Part shown: positions 32,865 through 42,221 of the stretch, piece by piece
Layout: the number at the start of each line of letters is the position of its first letter
How positions within the stretch are numbered: the stretch's first letter is position 1
From: DATJGR01 sp963780795
GTDB taxonomy: Bacteria; Pseudomonadota; Gammaproteobacteria; Pseudomonadales; Azotimanducaceae
Direction of reading: 5' to 3'
Length of the DNA: 64,000 bases
Assembly (NCBI GenBank): GCA_963780795.1
Contig: CAWADH010000008.1
Span: forward strand, 62,001 to 126,000
Made by a program: the position numbers and the translations under genes
The notes under the pieces: generated by a model
The model's input: only the letters and a program-made list of their open reading frames with translations
Told to the model about the DNA's origin: nothing
The model's database searches: none

Positions 32865-34271
32865 CTACTGCAGCTTGCGTATGGTCAACGGAACGACCAC
32901 GTGGTTCGGCCCGACCGGAATATCGAGAACGGTGGGATCGCTCGCGAAATCTCCGACGAACAGATCGACGTGTTGAGAGGCCGAAGTAGGCGGTGTACCC
33001 ACGCCGACACAATTGCTGTCGGTGTTGTTGGCGCGCATCGTCAACAGCCTGAATCCCGGCACCGCACCGGCTCCAGCCGGAATGGTGACAACTCCGACGC
33101 CGTTATGGCCGCGCGTGACAGGAAGTGCGGCGCTCGTCGCGGCGTCGACGAAGCAGGACGCGGTCGTCACCTGGAAGGTGATTGCCTCGCCGCCGGCGGG
33201 CGCGGCGTTGGCAAGGATCGCCGTGATATCGACGGTGTTGCTGACGTCCACAACTACAGGCGACGCCGCGGCGCTCGTGATCCCACTCGGCGCCGGCGCC
33301 GGAATGATCTCGATCGTCACGGAACTCGCCAGACTGTTGGTCGCGGTCGCCGTAATCGCGAGTTTGCTGACCGCGCGAACTTGGCGAAAGGCCGCGATGT
33401 TGAGCGGAATCTGAATACCCTTGACTGGCACGAACCCGGTAACGCTCATGAATTGTGGCGCGGGTGAAGTGAAGAAGGACGGCGGATTCGCGACTTGGAC
33501 AAAGAATGGCGTCGGATTCACCTTCGGGGCCGAGCGCGGCACACCCGGTATGCCAAGAGAGCCAGGAGCCGCCAAGGACGTCTGCTGCGCAAACGTCGAA
33601 CTCAACGTGTAGCTGTAGTCATCCGTCGCCTGGACGACAGGCACGGGGGTCGGAATCTTCACGTCGAGCTGCAACGTCACCGCGCAATTCGTGCTGTCTG
33701 TCAGGTGTCCTGCGGGCAGCTGGATCTGCAGGCGCTTGTTGTTGTCGAGAAACTGGGCACTGCCGGTCTTCGCGAGACAACTGAGCGCGTCTCCGCCGCG
33801 GAACGTCAGGTCGAACTGCGGAATCGCCTTCACCTTGATCTGTTGCTGGAACACATCGGCGTTGTCCGATCGCTTGATCGTGAGCACCCTCAATGCATCA
33901 GCAGTGATCGTCTTGGGTGCCGTCACGGTGACTTCGACCGAGCCTTTCGTGGGACACCCGCGCCCGAAATTCTGCGCGCCATTTCTTCGAGTCCCCAGCG
34001 AGGCGGTGACAGGGCCATCGACAGAGACCGAACTCGCGTTTTCGATGAAGTCGGACCACAGCTCGATCTTCGTGGTTCCGGCTTGCAGCTGCGGATCGCG
34101 GCCGTTGCCTTGATCATCGATGTGGCGTGCACAGGCGCCGGGAAGCGTGACGAAATCAACGGTATCCGTGGCCGCGCGTGCCGGCGCTGTCGTGAGCGAC
34201 AGCAGCGTAAGCACCGCTGCAACAACCATCGGCCGGGACGCCGAGCGGGATCGGAATAACACATGGCCCAT
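32865..34271 (-). CDS. Large exported beta-rich protein of the secretin locus
   Basis: A 468-residue protein with a signal peptide (to about residue 33, ending PARA). The mature protein is Ser/Thr/Ala/Val-rich with few Lys and at least six Cys; it looks like a chain of immunoglobulin-like beta domains (for example TTKIELWSDFIENASSVSVDGPV, SVEVTVTAPKTI, VDVSNTVDITAILANA, VGPNHVVVPLTIRKL). No known family is recognised. It is the third gene of a leftward unit with the 156-residue protein and the secretin-like lipoprotein, with a 45-bp gap upstream. A surface or secreted substrate of that secretin-like protein is the natural hypothesis. Confidence 0.75.
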   Translation of the reverse strand: MGHVLFRSRSASRPMVVAAVLTLLSLTTAPARAATDTVDFVTLPGACARHIDDQGNGRDPQLQAGTTKIELWSDFIENASSVSVDGPVTASLGTRRNGAQNFGRGCPTKGSVEVTVTAPKTITADALRVLTIKRSDNADVFQQQIKVKAIPQFDLTFRGGDALSCLAKTGSAQFLDNNKRLQIQLPAGHLTDSTNCAVTLQLDVKIPTPVPVVQATDDYSYTLSSTFAQQTSLAAPGSLGIPGVPRSAPKVNPTPFFVQVANPPSFFTSPAPQFMSVTGFVPVKGIQIPLNIAAFRQVRAVSKLAITATATNSLASSVTIEIIPAPAPSGITSAAASPVVVDVSNTVDITAILANAAPAGGEAITFQVTTASCFVDAATSAALPVTRGHNGVGVVTIPAGAGAVPGFRLLTMRANNTDSNCVGVGTPPTSASQHVDLFVGDFASDPTVLDIPVGPNHVVVPLTIRKLQ

Positions 34272-34316
34272 CTGAATCTCCTCGTGAATGACCGGGACGT
34301 TCCGCCGAGAATCTGA

Positions 34317-34787
34317 TCAGTTCGGCCGGGTAATCTTCTGCAACGTGATCACCGTGAACGAAGCGGTCTTGCTCTCTGTTCCGTAGCCGACCGAGATCGT
34401 GTACGACTTCGGCAGCGTCACGCCTTGCTTCGCGCCCGTCGTGATCTTGAAAGTCGCATTGCTGGCGCCGGTCGGTACGGTCACGCGCATCGGCGCCATC
34501 GCGTTCGGCGCCACCTGCACCCCCATCTCGTTAGGCTCGGCGCCGGAGAGCGTGAGCGATAGCTGCATGTTCTCGATCGCTGGCCTGAGCAGCGTCACGG
34601 TGCCGATGACATCGGCCCCGACGACGACGCTGGCCGGGTTCACGTTTAGGGATGCGAGCCAATTCATCTGAACTTTTGGAATGCTGCTGGCTGGCACCGG
34701 CGATACGGCCGTCGCGGCGCGACCGATGAGCGCCGTCGTGAGAAGAAGAGTTCCAACTACCGAAACAAGAACGAATTTGCGTTGCAT
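34317..34787 (-). CDS. Small exported beta-sandwich protein of the secretin locus
   Basis: A 156-residue protein with a signal peptide (to about residue 25). The rest resembles a single Ig-like beta-sandwich: LNVNPASVVVGADVIGTVTL is the motif of bacterial Ig-like domains where P-x-S-V-x-G-G-x-x-x-x-G-T-V-x-L recurs, followed by TVPTGASNATFKITTG and SYTISVGYGTESKTASFTV. Similar domains occur in surface adhesins. It sits between the secretin-like gene (39-bp gap) and the larger exported protein (45-bp gap). Confidence 0.75.
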   Translation of the reverse strand: MQRKFVLVSVVGTLLLTTALIGRAATAVSPVPASSIPKVQMNWLASLNVNPASVVVGADVIGTVTLLRPAIENMQLSLTLSGAEPNEMGVQVAPNAMAPMRVTVPTGASNATFKITTGAKQGVTLPKSYTISVGYGTESKTASFTVITLQKITRPN

Positions 34788-34826
34788 CGTGTGTCTCCAT
34801 TGGGTCGTGGGTCAGTGTCTTAGGCC

Positions 34827-36461
34827 TCAACGCAGCCGCGCGACTGTGTCTGTCAGCGTCGGGCCGAGGATGGTCTGGTCTCCTGCACTCGGTAGACGGA
34901 CGTCGCCGAGCAACGGGTGGTATGGCCGGCCCTTCGCACGCAGCGTGCCGAGGACAGCGTCGAGACCTCCGGTCGGCTCGACCAGCGTGTTCCAGAGCTC
35001 CAGTACCCGGGACAGCGTCTCTCCGCGAAACTCGCGCGTACCCGTGTTGATCGTTCCGGCAATGCGGGGGGTCACGAGCACCAGCGCTGCATCCTGGCGG
35101 GTCGTGTGCACGCTGTTGTTGAACGCGAGGTCTACCACCGGTATGTCGCCGAGGCCCGGCACCTTCGACGACGCGCCGATGTTCACGCCCTCGTAGAGAC
35201 CGGACAGAATCAACGTCTTGCCGAAGTCCACCTCCACCGTCGCCGCGACCGTCTGTTTGAACGTAGTGAGCGCCTGCTGGAACGTGCCGCTGGTGTCCGG
35301 GGAAAAAAAGGAGCGCCCGGTGTCGACTTTGAATTTGGCGGTGCGCGACGTGATCTCGATCGGCGTTACCTGCACCGAAGTGCCGACGTCCACTGGTTGC
35401 AGCGTGCCGAGGTTGATTCCGCTCACGCCGATCGTGACCGTGCGGCCGATGAAGAACTGCGAGGTCTCGCCTAACGACGCAACCAGCGATGGGCGCGCAA
35501 GCACCTCGTAGTAATCATCGCGGGTGTTGAACAGGTTCAGGCTGTAGCTGATCTGTGGAATCGCGAGCGCCGACGTCGTCGCAACGGTTTTGACATCGGC
35601 GCCGGGGCTCGAGTGATTGTCGCTCGTCAGTCGCGCGCCGGAGAACTGCAGCGTGAGACCATCGAGCAGGTTCACGCCGGTGTGGTTCGCGCGGGCGTTC
35701 TGACTCAGCAGCAGCGTCACCTCGATCATGACCTGGTGCGGCGGCGCTTCGACCGCTGCGCCCGGTGTTGCGTTGCCGCTGGCAGACTCCGGGTCTGTCT
35801 CGTAGGCCGTGCGCATCAACTGATCGAGGCGACTCCGCTGACGATCGAGCCCCGCCGCGCTCGCATGCGTCGCGCGCGCAGTCTCGATCAGGCGATCCAA
35901 CACTTGCCGATTGCCTGCACCGGCGGCCACAAATGCTGCCGCGCGGAGCGCGTACGGATCGTTCGGCTCGAGTGCCAGCGCGCGGCCCACCGCGCGCGCG
36001 GCCACATCGAGATCGCCTGCGTAATAAGCGGATACCGCGAGCCCGAGAAACGCCTGAGCTTGGGCCGGGTCGCTCAGGATTGCGTCGGCGAACTGCTCCG
36101 CGGCTTCGGCATACTGTTGGCGCGCGAGGGCGAGCGCGCCTTCGTGGTAGTGGGCCCAGTAAAACCCGGGTACGAAACGCGTCGCCGCGTCGTATCCGAC
36201 CGACGCGAGATCTAACGACTGCGGCGAGTGCTCTTCGAGTTCATAGGTGAGCCCGTTCAGCAGATGCAGGTAACCATTCTGCGGTTCGGCCCGCAGCCCT
36301 GGTGCGAGGGCAGCGCGGGCGTCGCCGGGACGCCCCGACTGCAGGGCCGCAACGGCGGCGTCGAGTCCATCGGAAGAGGCTTCGCCAACCTCTAAATGCG
36401 GCGTCGTCGCTGCGCAGGCACATAAGACCGTTGTCAGCGCGACAACGCCGAGTCGACGCAT
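34827..36461 (-). CDS. Secretin-like lipoprotein with N-terminal TPRs
   Basis: A 544-residue protein. The ATG at 36461 follows an AGGGGG site and begins a lipoprotein signal with a Cys near residue 16 (TTVLCAC). Residues about 25-215 form TPR-like helices (HYHEGALALARQQYAEAAEQFADAI). The C-terminal half has secretin hallmarks: VMIEVTLLLSQNARANHTG, later KTLILSGLYEG, KVPGLGDIPVVDLAFNN and AALVLVTPRI. The usual N0/N1 ring-forming domains are not evident. About 85 residues follow the secretin core. No assembly ATPase, inner-membrane platform or pilin gene lies nearby, so this is an orphan outer-membrane channel candidate rather than a full type II system. A palindrome lies 72 bp upstream. Confidence 0.82.
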   Translation of the reverse strand: MRRLGVVALTTVLCACAATTPHLEVGEASSDGLDAAVAALQSGRPGDARAALAPGLRAEPQNGYLHLLNGLTYELEEHSPQSLDLASVGYDAATRFVPGFYWAHYHEGALALARQQYAEAAEQFADAILSDPAQAQAFLGLAVSAYYAGDLDVAARAVGRALALEPNDPYALRAAAFVAAGAGNRQVLDRLIETARATHASAAGLDRQRSRLDQLMRTAYETDPESASGNATPGAAVEAPPHQVMIEVTLLLSQNARANHTGVNLLDGLTLQFSGARLTSDNHSSPGADVKTVATTSALAIPQISYSLNLFNTRDDYYEVLARPSLVASLGETSQFFIGRTVTIGVSGINLGTLQPVDVGTSVQVTPIEITSRTAKFKVDTGRSFFSPDTSGTFQQALTTFKQTVAATVEVDFGKTLILSGLYEGVNIGASSKVPGLGDIPVVDLAFNNSVHTTRQDAALVLVTPRIAGTINTGTREFRGETLSRVLELWNTLVEPTGGLDAVLGTLRAKGRPYHPLLGDVRLPSAGDQTILGPTLTDTVARLR

Positions 36462-36532
36462 TTGCTTTCCCCCTTTCCCAACAATCGCGCAGAGCGGTGG
36501 GAAGCCTTGCATTGCGGCGTACGCGGCGATAG

Positions 36533-36547
36533 TCCCCCAATGGGGGA
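36533..36547. promoter_or_regulatory. Palindromic operator candidate in the divergent secretin-locus promoter region
   Basis: TCCCCCA-A-TGGGGGA is a perfect 7-bp inverted repeat around one central base. It lies 72 bp before the secretin-like gene and 39 bp before the divergent exported-protein gene, so one bound dimer could control both. A related, less regular motif precedes the LuxR-type gene. Confidence 0.65.
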
Positions 36548-36585
36548 GCACCGCCCCGCGCGTCGATGGACTAGAGTCCAGCTCT

Positions 36586-37398
36586 ATGCGCACGCTTGCC
36601 TCATCGCTCACCGTCGTTTGCGCCGCGATCCTCGGAGTCGCGCCGTTGACCGTATGGGCCGCCCATCGAATCGAGATCACAGGGTTGACCGTCAGCGGCG
36701 ATGGTGTCCGTGCGGATGTCGGGTCGGCTGCCGCCACCGATGGATCGGTCCGTGCAGTTGGCGGCACCACGTCCATCACCGCTCAGAGCAGCGTGACGAT
36801 CCACTGTCTGTACCACCTCGAGCGCGACCCGCAACTGATGCCGATTCGCAACTGGACCGGAGAAATTTCGGTATCCGGCAGAGTGCTGCGCACGTTCGTC
36901 GGCCGGATCAATACCGGCGACAGCAACGAGTCGGCTGTCTGGATCGCACAGCCCGTGGGGAACCTCGACGTGCGCTGCCGACTGGATACGCAGGCGGTCG
37001 CCGGGGTGACCGACGGCATCCACGATAGTCACGTCGCGGTCACAGTCGCTTCGCCGAGTACGGTGCTGACTCCGCCCGCCGAAGGATCGACTTCACCGAC
37101 GACGACCGTCGTCTTTCGATGTCCCGATCAGACAGTTGCAACACTCAGCGGTGGTCCGGCGGGTTCCACGGCAGTACCCGCGCAGGTCACGCTCGGAATA
37201 TCGGCCTCACAGGCAGAGGCCGGGCGCGTCGCGTGTCTCTATTCCAGCCCCAACCGCGATCTGCGCAATTATCGGGTCACCTTTCCGTGCCTCGGTCTCG
37301 TCGCCGCGCCGCCGCAAATCACCGACGGATCGTCGAACACCATTTCGATCGGAGCGACTGGTCCGGCGGTGAACCAATACAGCTGCCGGCTGCGATGA
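36586..37398 (+). CDS. Exported Cys-containing protein of the secretin locus
   Basis: A 270-residue protein with a signal peptide (to about residue 25, ending TVWA). The mature protein is beta-rich with paired Cys (TIHCLYHLE, DVRCRLD, VFRCPDQ, RVACLYSS, TFPCLGL, YSCRL), suggesting several disulfides and at least two similar halves. No family recognised. It is divergent from the secretin-like unit and followed after 42 bp by the LuxR-type regulator, so it is probably co-regulated. Confidence 0.72.
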   Translation: MRTLASSLTVVCAAILGVAPLTVWAAHRIEITGLTVSGDGVRADVGSAAATDGSVRAVGGTTSITAQSSVTIHCLYHLERDPQLMPIRNWTGEISVSGRVLRTFVGRINTGDSNESAVWIAQPVGNLDVRCRLDTQAVAGVTDGIHDSHVAVTVASPSTVLTPPAEGSTSPTTTVVFRCPDQTVATLSGGPAGSTAVPAQVTLGISASQAEAGRVACLYSSPNRDLRNYRVTFPCLGLVAAPPQITDGSSNTISIGATGPAVNQYSCRLR

Positions 37399-37401
37399 CG
37401 T

Positions 37402-37420
37402 TACTCCCCCAAACGGGTAG
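37402..37420. promoter_or_regulatory. Second G/C-rich motif before the LuxR-type gene
   Basis: TACTCCCCCAAACGGGTAG resembles the perfect palindrome at 36533 (shared TCCCCCAA and GGG half) but is imperfect. It lies 21-39 bp before the regulator ATG, where binding would suit autoregulation. Confidence 0.45.
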
Positions 37421-37440
37421 CATTCGGGCAGAAGCACCCG

Positions 37441-38400
37441 ATGCCGCCCAGCACATTCACATTTCGCTCCAGCGTACCCAACGACTTCTCGTGGTGGCTC
37501 AAATGGCTGCCGAACGAGGTCGCGCTGGATCCAGCGATGGCGGTTCGACTACCCGCGCTTTGGACACGCCTCATCGAGGATGAGGCAATGGAAGCACGCA
37601 GCATCGTATCGACGAGCGCTGCGGTGGAATCGGTAGACGCATTCGGCGCGAGCGTGTTCCTGCGCCCGGGACTCATCGACGAGTGGTTCACTCAGCCGCG
37701 ACGCGGCATTACCGAACGGGTCTACCGCGCGCTGCTCGCCGGCGAATCTCCGATTCTCAGCGGACGGGAACTCGCGCGAGCGAACAGCGGCGCCGGCGTC
37801 GATGTTTGCATCCTCCACTTTTGCGAGCGACCAGTGGATCTGTTCTCTCCCATCGGACAACAACTCCTCGCAATGGGACATGCGGCGTTTCGCGACGCTC
37901 ATCTCGGCTATCACATACGTGCCATTGTTCACGAGACTTTCCGGCCCGTGCACAAAGCATTGCAACTCGCGAGCGGCATGACACAGATCCACGAATTCTC
38001 CGCACCTGGAACAGACGACTGCACCGATGCGCGACCATCGGTACAGGTCGGCATGACCCGTAGACAATCGCTCGCCGAACCCGCCGGGTCGCCGATCTCC
38101 CTGCTGTTTCGCTCCGAACTGCCGCGCTTCTTCTTTGCCGCTTCCGAGCGACGCGTGCTGCGCGCTGCATTGTCGGGGCGCTCAGACGCCGACATCGCTG
38201 AGCAACTCGGTGTCACGCGCGACGCCATAAAGAAGACATGGCGCAACGTCTTCGCCCGGGTCGACCACGCCGCCAACGGCGACGGCCACGTAGCAGCGCA
38301 GCAGACCGCACATCGCCGCCGTAGGCTGCTGGAGTATGTCCGCCAACATCCGGAAGAACTCCGTCCCTTCGTGCGGCCGTCGGGATGGCCAAGCCCTTAG
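37441..38400 (+). CDS. LuxR-type transcriptional regulator
   Basis: A 319-residue regulator. The C-terminal HTH (about residues 228-290) includes ERRVLRAALSGRSDADIAEQLGVTRDAIKKTWRNVFARVDH, the LuxR/GerE-type arrangement with a slightly unusual recognition helix (KKTWRNVF). The N-terminal 200 residues show no receiver or autoinducer-binding domain that I recognise; two Cys occur near residue 122 (VDVCILHFCERPVD). It is the only regulator in the secretin locus, and G/C-rich palindromic motifs lie before it and between the divergent genes, so it is the best candidate to control the locus. It faces pssA with a 4-bp gap. Confidence 0.82.
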   Translation: MPPSTFTFRSSVPNDFSWWLKWLPNEVALDPAMAVRLPALWTRLIEDEAMEARSIVSTSAAVESVDAFGASVFLRPGLIDEWFTQPRRGITERVYRALLAGESPILSGRELARANSGAGVDVCILHFCERPVDLFSPIGQQLLAMGHAAFRDAHLGYHIRAIVHETFRPVHKALQLASGMTQIHEFSAPGTDDCTDARPSVQVGMTRRQSLAEPAGSPISLLFRSELPRFFFAASERRVLRAALSGRSDADIAEQLGVTRDAIKKTWRNVFARVDHAANGDGHVAAQQTAHRRRRLLEYVRQHPEELRPFVRPSGWPSP

Positions 38401-38404
38401 ACAG

Positions 38405-39019
38405 TCAGAGCTTCGGAATCCGGATCCGACTGATCATCAACGAACCGGACAACGCGAACAGCAGCACCAGCGGGTGCAGCGTAAAGCCCATCAGCTTCAG
38501 TTCGCCGAACCACAGGTTGTCGCGAATCGCGTCGGACCACGCCGCGATCGCCATGATGGCCACCAGCAGAATCGACGTCGGGATCGGCGTGCCTTCGAAG
38601 TACTTCACCTTGCCGGTACCTTCCGACAACTCTTCAGCCGTGACGTTGTATCGCGCCAGCCGCGAAACGCCGCACGCGATGAAGTACACGAGAATGATGC
38701 GGTCGTATAACCCCTGCATGCCGCAGCCGTAAGCGATCATCGCCGGCGCAACACCAAACGAGATGACGTCGGACAGCGAGTCGAGCTCCTGCCCCAGCGT
38801 CGACGCTTTCTGCCGCCAGCGCGCGATGCGGCCGTCGAGAATGTCGAAGATCAGCGCGGCAACGACCAGCGCGCAGGCGAAGTACACGTGGCGTACCTCG
38901 TTCGCTTCCAGAAATGTCATCACCGAGAACAACGCGCCCGCGCCACACGCGGCATTCGCGAGCGTCACCCAGTCTGCCAGGTGAAACTCGCGGATCATCG
39001 AGAAAGGTTTGTTCGGCAT
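38405..39019 (-). CDS. pssA: CDP-diacylglycerol-serine O-phosphatidyltransferase
   Basis: A 204-residue membrane enzyme of the CDP-alcohol phosphatidyltransferase family. The catalytic signature DG-x2-AR-x8-G-x3-D-x3-D is present (DGRIARW ... LGQELDSLSD, about residues 62-84). About six hydrophobic helices follow the DWVTLANAACGAGALFSV start, as in type II (Bacillus-like) PssA. It makes phosphatidylserine, the precursor of phosphatidylethanolamine. The decarboxylase is not nearby. The amidohydrolase gene ends 22 bp upstream. Confidence 0.93.
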   Translation of the reverse strand: MPNKPFSMIREFHLADWVTLANAACGAGALFSVMTFLEANEVRHVYFACALVVAALIFDILDGRIARWRQKASTLGQELDSLSDVISFGVAPAMIAYGCGMQGLYDRIILVYFIACGVSRLARYNVTAEELSEGTGKVKYFEGTPIPTSILLVAIMAIAAWSDAIRDNLWFGELKLMGFTLHPLVLLFALSGSLMISRIRIPKL

Positions 39020-39041
39020 AAGTGTGATGTCGGAGACTCAG

Positions 39042-40334
39042 TTATTCCGTTGGCGATTTGACCACTGCGCCGCCCTTCATCACGAAAGCGACCGACTCGA
39101 GCCGAGAAACGTCCTGCAGAGGATCGCCCATCACGCCGACGATGTCGCCATAGCGGCCGACCGCGATCGCGCCGACATCGTTCGCGCGTCCCAGCGCTTC
39201 GGCGGCGGTAACCGTGGCGGACTGGATGGCCTGCATCGGCGTCATGCCCCATTCCACCATCTTCGCGAACTGCTTTGCATTGTCGCCGTGCGGATACACG
39301 CCGGCATCCGTGCCGAAGATCATCTTCACGCCGGCCTTCACGGCGGCGCGAAACGTCTCACGCTGCAAGCGGCCGATGGCGCGCTCCTTGTCGAGCGACT
39401 CTTTGAAGAGTCCGTTGCGCTCACCTTCGGCAACGATGTAATCGTCGTTGTAGATGTCCATCGAGAAGTACGTGCCGTGAGCTTTCGCGAGTGCGAACGC
39501 CTCCGCGTCGGCCAGACTGCAGTGCTCGATGGTGTCAGTGCCAGCGCGGATTGCGTCTTTGATTCCCGCCGTGCCATGCGCATGAGCCGCGACACGCAGC
39601 CCTAGCATGTGCGCTTCGTTGACCAGCGCGGTCATCTCGGCCAGGTCGTATTGTTGACCACCGACCGTATCGCCTTTCGACATCACGCCACCGGTGGCGC
39701 AGAACTTGATCACCTCGGCGCCGTACTTGCGGTTCTTTCGCACTGCCGCGCGCACCGCTTCCGGTCCATCGGCAACGCCGTCTGTCGGCGTTTTGATCGA
39801 CGGCGGAAACTCGGTGGAATCGCAGTGCCCGCCCGTTGCGCCGATCAGATTGGTTGCCGGAACGATGCGCGGCCCGGGTATGTAGCCGAGTTCGATCGCC
39901 TGCTTCAGCGCGACGTCGGCGTAGTCGCTCGCCCCGACGTTTCGCACCGTTGTGAAGCCCGCCTCGAGCGTGCGTTTCGCGTTCGGCACGCCGATGACGG
40001 CCCAGAACGAATCGGTGACTTCGTAACCCCTGTAGCCCCCAAAACGCGGATCGTTCGTCAGATGCACGTGCATGTCGATGAGCCCGGGCAGCAGCGTTGC
40101 GCCAGGCAGGTCGATGTGGCGCGCGCCTTCGGGCGTCGCTGTATCACCCTGCTTCTCGACCGCGGTGATGCGGCCATCGACCACCGTTATCCGCGGTTGC
40201 TCGACCACGCGGCCGGCGACCACATCGATCATGCGATCGGCCGTAACCACCACCGTGTCGGCTACAGCGACTTGCGCGAATGTGATGAGACCCGTTAGCG
40301 CGAGCAACAGAAATCCACGCAGCCTCATCCGCAT
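39042..40334 (-). CDS. Exported metal-dependent amidohydrolase
   Basis: A 430-residue protein with a signal peptide (to about residue 25). The amidohydrolase barrel has the metal-binding GLIDMHVHL motif near residue 88, a conserved Lys in EVIKFCATGGVMS (about residue 215), RVAAHAHGTAGI and DTIEHC for further ligands, and FGTDAGVYPHGDN for the final Asp. The set fits the imidazolonepropionase-like/Xaa-Pro dipeptidase cluster that hydrolyses peptides or cyclic amides in the periplasm. Exact substrate unknown. It lies just upstream of pssA. Confidence 0.88.
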   Translation of the reverse strand: MRMRLRGFLLLALTGLITFAQVAVADTVVVTADRMIDVVAGRVVEQPRITVVDGRITAVEKQGDTATPEGARHIDLPGATLLPGLIDMHVHLTNDPRFGGYRGYEVTDSFWAVIGVPNAKRTLEAGFTTVRNVGASDYADVALKQAIELGYIPGPRIVPATNLIGATGGHCDSTEFPPSIKTPTDGVADGPEAVRAAVRKNRKYGAEVIKFCATGGVMSKGDTVGGQQYDLAEMTALVNEAHMLGLRVAAHAHGTAGIKDAIRAGTDTIEHCSLADAEAFALAKAHGTYFSMDIYNDDYIVAEGERNGLFKESLDKERAIGRLQRETFRAAVKAGVKMIFGTDAGVYPHGDNAKQFAKMVEWGMTPMQAIQSATVTAAEALGRANDVGAIAVGRYGDIVGVMGDPLQDVSRLESVAFVMKGGAVVKSPTE

Positions 40335-40387
40335 TCGTTACCTCTTCGTTCAGAAAGAGTGGTGCGGCTGGAACGCGCCGGATCCCC

Positions 40388-42122
40388 TCAGCTCGCTCGT
40401 CCGTGACGTAGCAGTTTACCCGGCGTCGCGCCGGTGCACTCGCCGGACTCAAACGTCACCTGCCCGTTCACGATGATCGCGTTGTAGCCGACTGCGCGCT
40501 GCACCCGGCGCCATTCACCGGCCGGCAGGTCGTGCTCTACCTCGCCGATCCACGGCGGATCGATGGCGAGTTCGTCCATGTCGTACACCACCACGTCTGC
40601 GGCAGCGCCCTCTGCGAGCACGCCGCGGTCTTTGAAGCCAGCCGCTTGCGCGGGCAGGGTCGACAACCGGTAGTGCGCTTCTTCGAGCGAGACGCGCTCT
40701 TCGTCGCGCACCAGCCACGTCAGGAAATCGGTGGTGTATGCGCCGCCGGTGAAGAACTTCGTGTGCGCGCCGCCGTCGGACACGCCGGGAATCGCGTACT
40801 CGGATTCGATCATCTCGGCCATGAAGTCGGCGTTCGAGCCTTTGTCAGGCCCGAGGAACTCGACGTTCAGATCGCCCGCGAGCGACAGATCGAGCATCAC
40901 TTCGACCGGGTGCTTCTTCTCCGCCAGCGCGATGTCGCCGACGCTCTTGCCGACATATTCCTCGAGGTGCGCGGAACCGTTCACCGACTGGATGATGAGC
41001 CCTTTCGGATTGCCGCCGATACCGGCCTGAATCGCGCGCAGACGCTTGTCTGCCGATTCGGCTTCGTCGACCAGCGCCTTGCGCAGCGCCGGGTCCTGCA
41101 TCTTCGCGAGCTTCTCTTCCGTGCGTGCCGGTGGTGACGGCGCGCCACGCCGGCGATGCGTCGTACAGGTTCCAGTCGTCGAGCGTGAACGCAAACCCGG
41201 CGCGACCGGTCGCGCACTGCGCGTAGATCGGCAGGCCGCGTTGCCGGCAGTCCTCGATCCAGCGCATCGGCCGGCGGTGAATCTCGGCATCGTCGCGCGC
41301 CGGCGCGATCACGTTGTGCAGAATCGGCCGGTTCGCGGTAGCCGCGAGCTTCTCGAGGAACGCGAGGTCGGCCTTGATGTTGCCGGTGGCCTGCGTGATC
41401 TGGATGAAGCCGTCGTCGCGCTCGCGCAGCACTTCGGCGAGCGCGAGGATGTCCTCGTCGCCCATCGTGTCGGTGACCATCGGCGAGCCGTCGAAGTCGG
41501 CCTGCACCGAGTTCGGCCCGAGGCGCTGGATCGAGAAGCCGCACAGGCCCGCGTCCATGCCTTCGTGCAGCAGCCGCTGCATCTCTTTGCGCTCGGCCTC
41601 GGTCGCCGGACGCGTCTTCGCCGCTTCGAGCCCCATCACGTAGGTCATCAGCGACGCGGTCGGCATGTACTGGATGACGTTGACGCCTTTGGGCGTGCGA
41701 TCGAGGGAGTCGAGATACTCCGGGATCGTCTCCCAGTCCCACGGCATGCCCGCTTCCATCGACGCGTACGGAATCGCTTCGGTGCGCGTCATCGTCAGCA
41801 TCGAGCGCTCGCGGAAATCGGGCTGTACCGGCGCGAAGCCGAAGCCGCAGTTGCCGAGCACGACCGACGTGACGCCGTGCCAGCCGGAGATCGTGCACCA
41901 CGGATCCCAGCGGATCTGCGCGTCGTAGTGGGTGTGGAGATCGACGAAGCCGGGCGCGACGATCAGCCCGTCTGCATCGATCGTGCGCTTGGATGAACCG
42001 GTGACCTTCTTGCCGATCGACACGACGGTGCCGTCTTTGATCGCGACGTCGCCGGTGAAGCGGGGATTGCGCTTGCCGTCGACGATGGTGCCGCCTCGGA
42101 TGACCAGATCAAACGTTTGCAT
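40388..42122 (-). pseudogene. N-acyl-D-amino-acid deacylase (D-aminoacylase) family, frameshifted
   Basis: The ATG at 42122 begins MQTFDLVIRGGTIVDG, with the metal site VDLHTHYDAQ near residue 60, LGNCGFGFAPV and later ILHNVIAP, all typical of the D-aminoacylase branch of amidohydrolases. Near 41119 the frame DASPAWRAVTTGT runs off, and the family continuation EEKLAKMQDPALRKALVDEA is found one frame away, carrying GVSDGGAHTKFF and ending at 40388. Deleting one base in the GGA/TCC at 41118-41120 restores a 577-codon gene. Family members hydrolyse N-acyl-D-amino acids. Sequencing error and real inactivation are both possible; codon usage and similarity appear intact on both sides. Confidence 0.85.
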
Positions 42123-42221
42123 GGCTCTCTCCTTCCACGGTGACGTTGATTGACTGGTGAATGCTAACCCCAGCGCTATTCGTTGCCTACATCAGACGCA
42201 CACCGATTCCGAGCGCGCGAG

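Noticed and set aside
34827..36461. Secretin of a complete type II secretion or tad system
   Set aside because: No ATPase, platform protein, prepilin peptidase or pilin gene lies nearby and N0/N1 domains are not evident.
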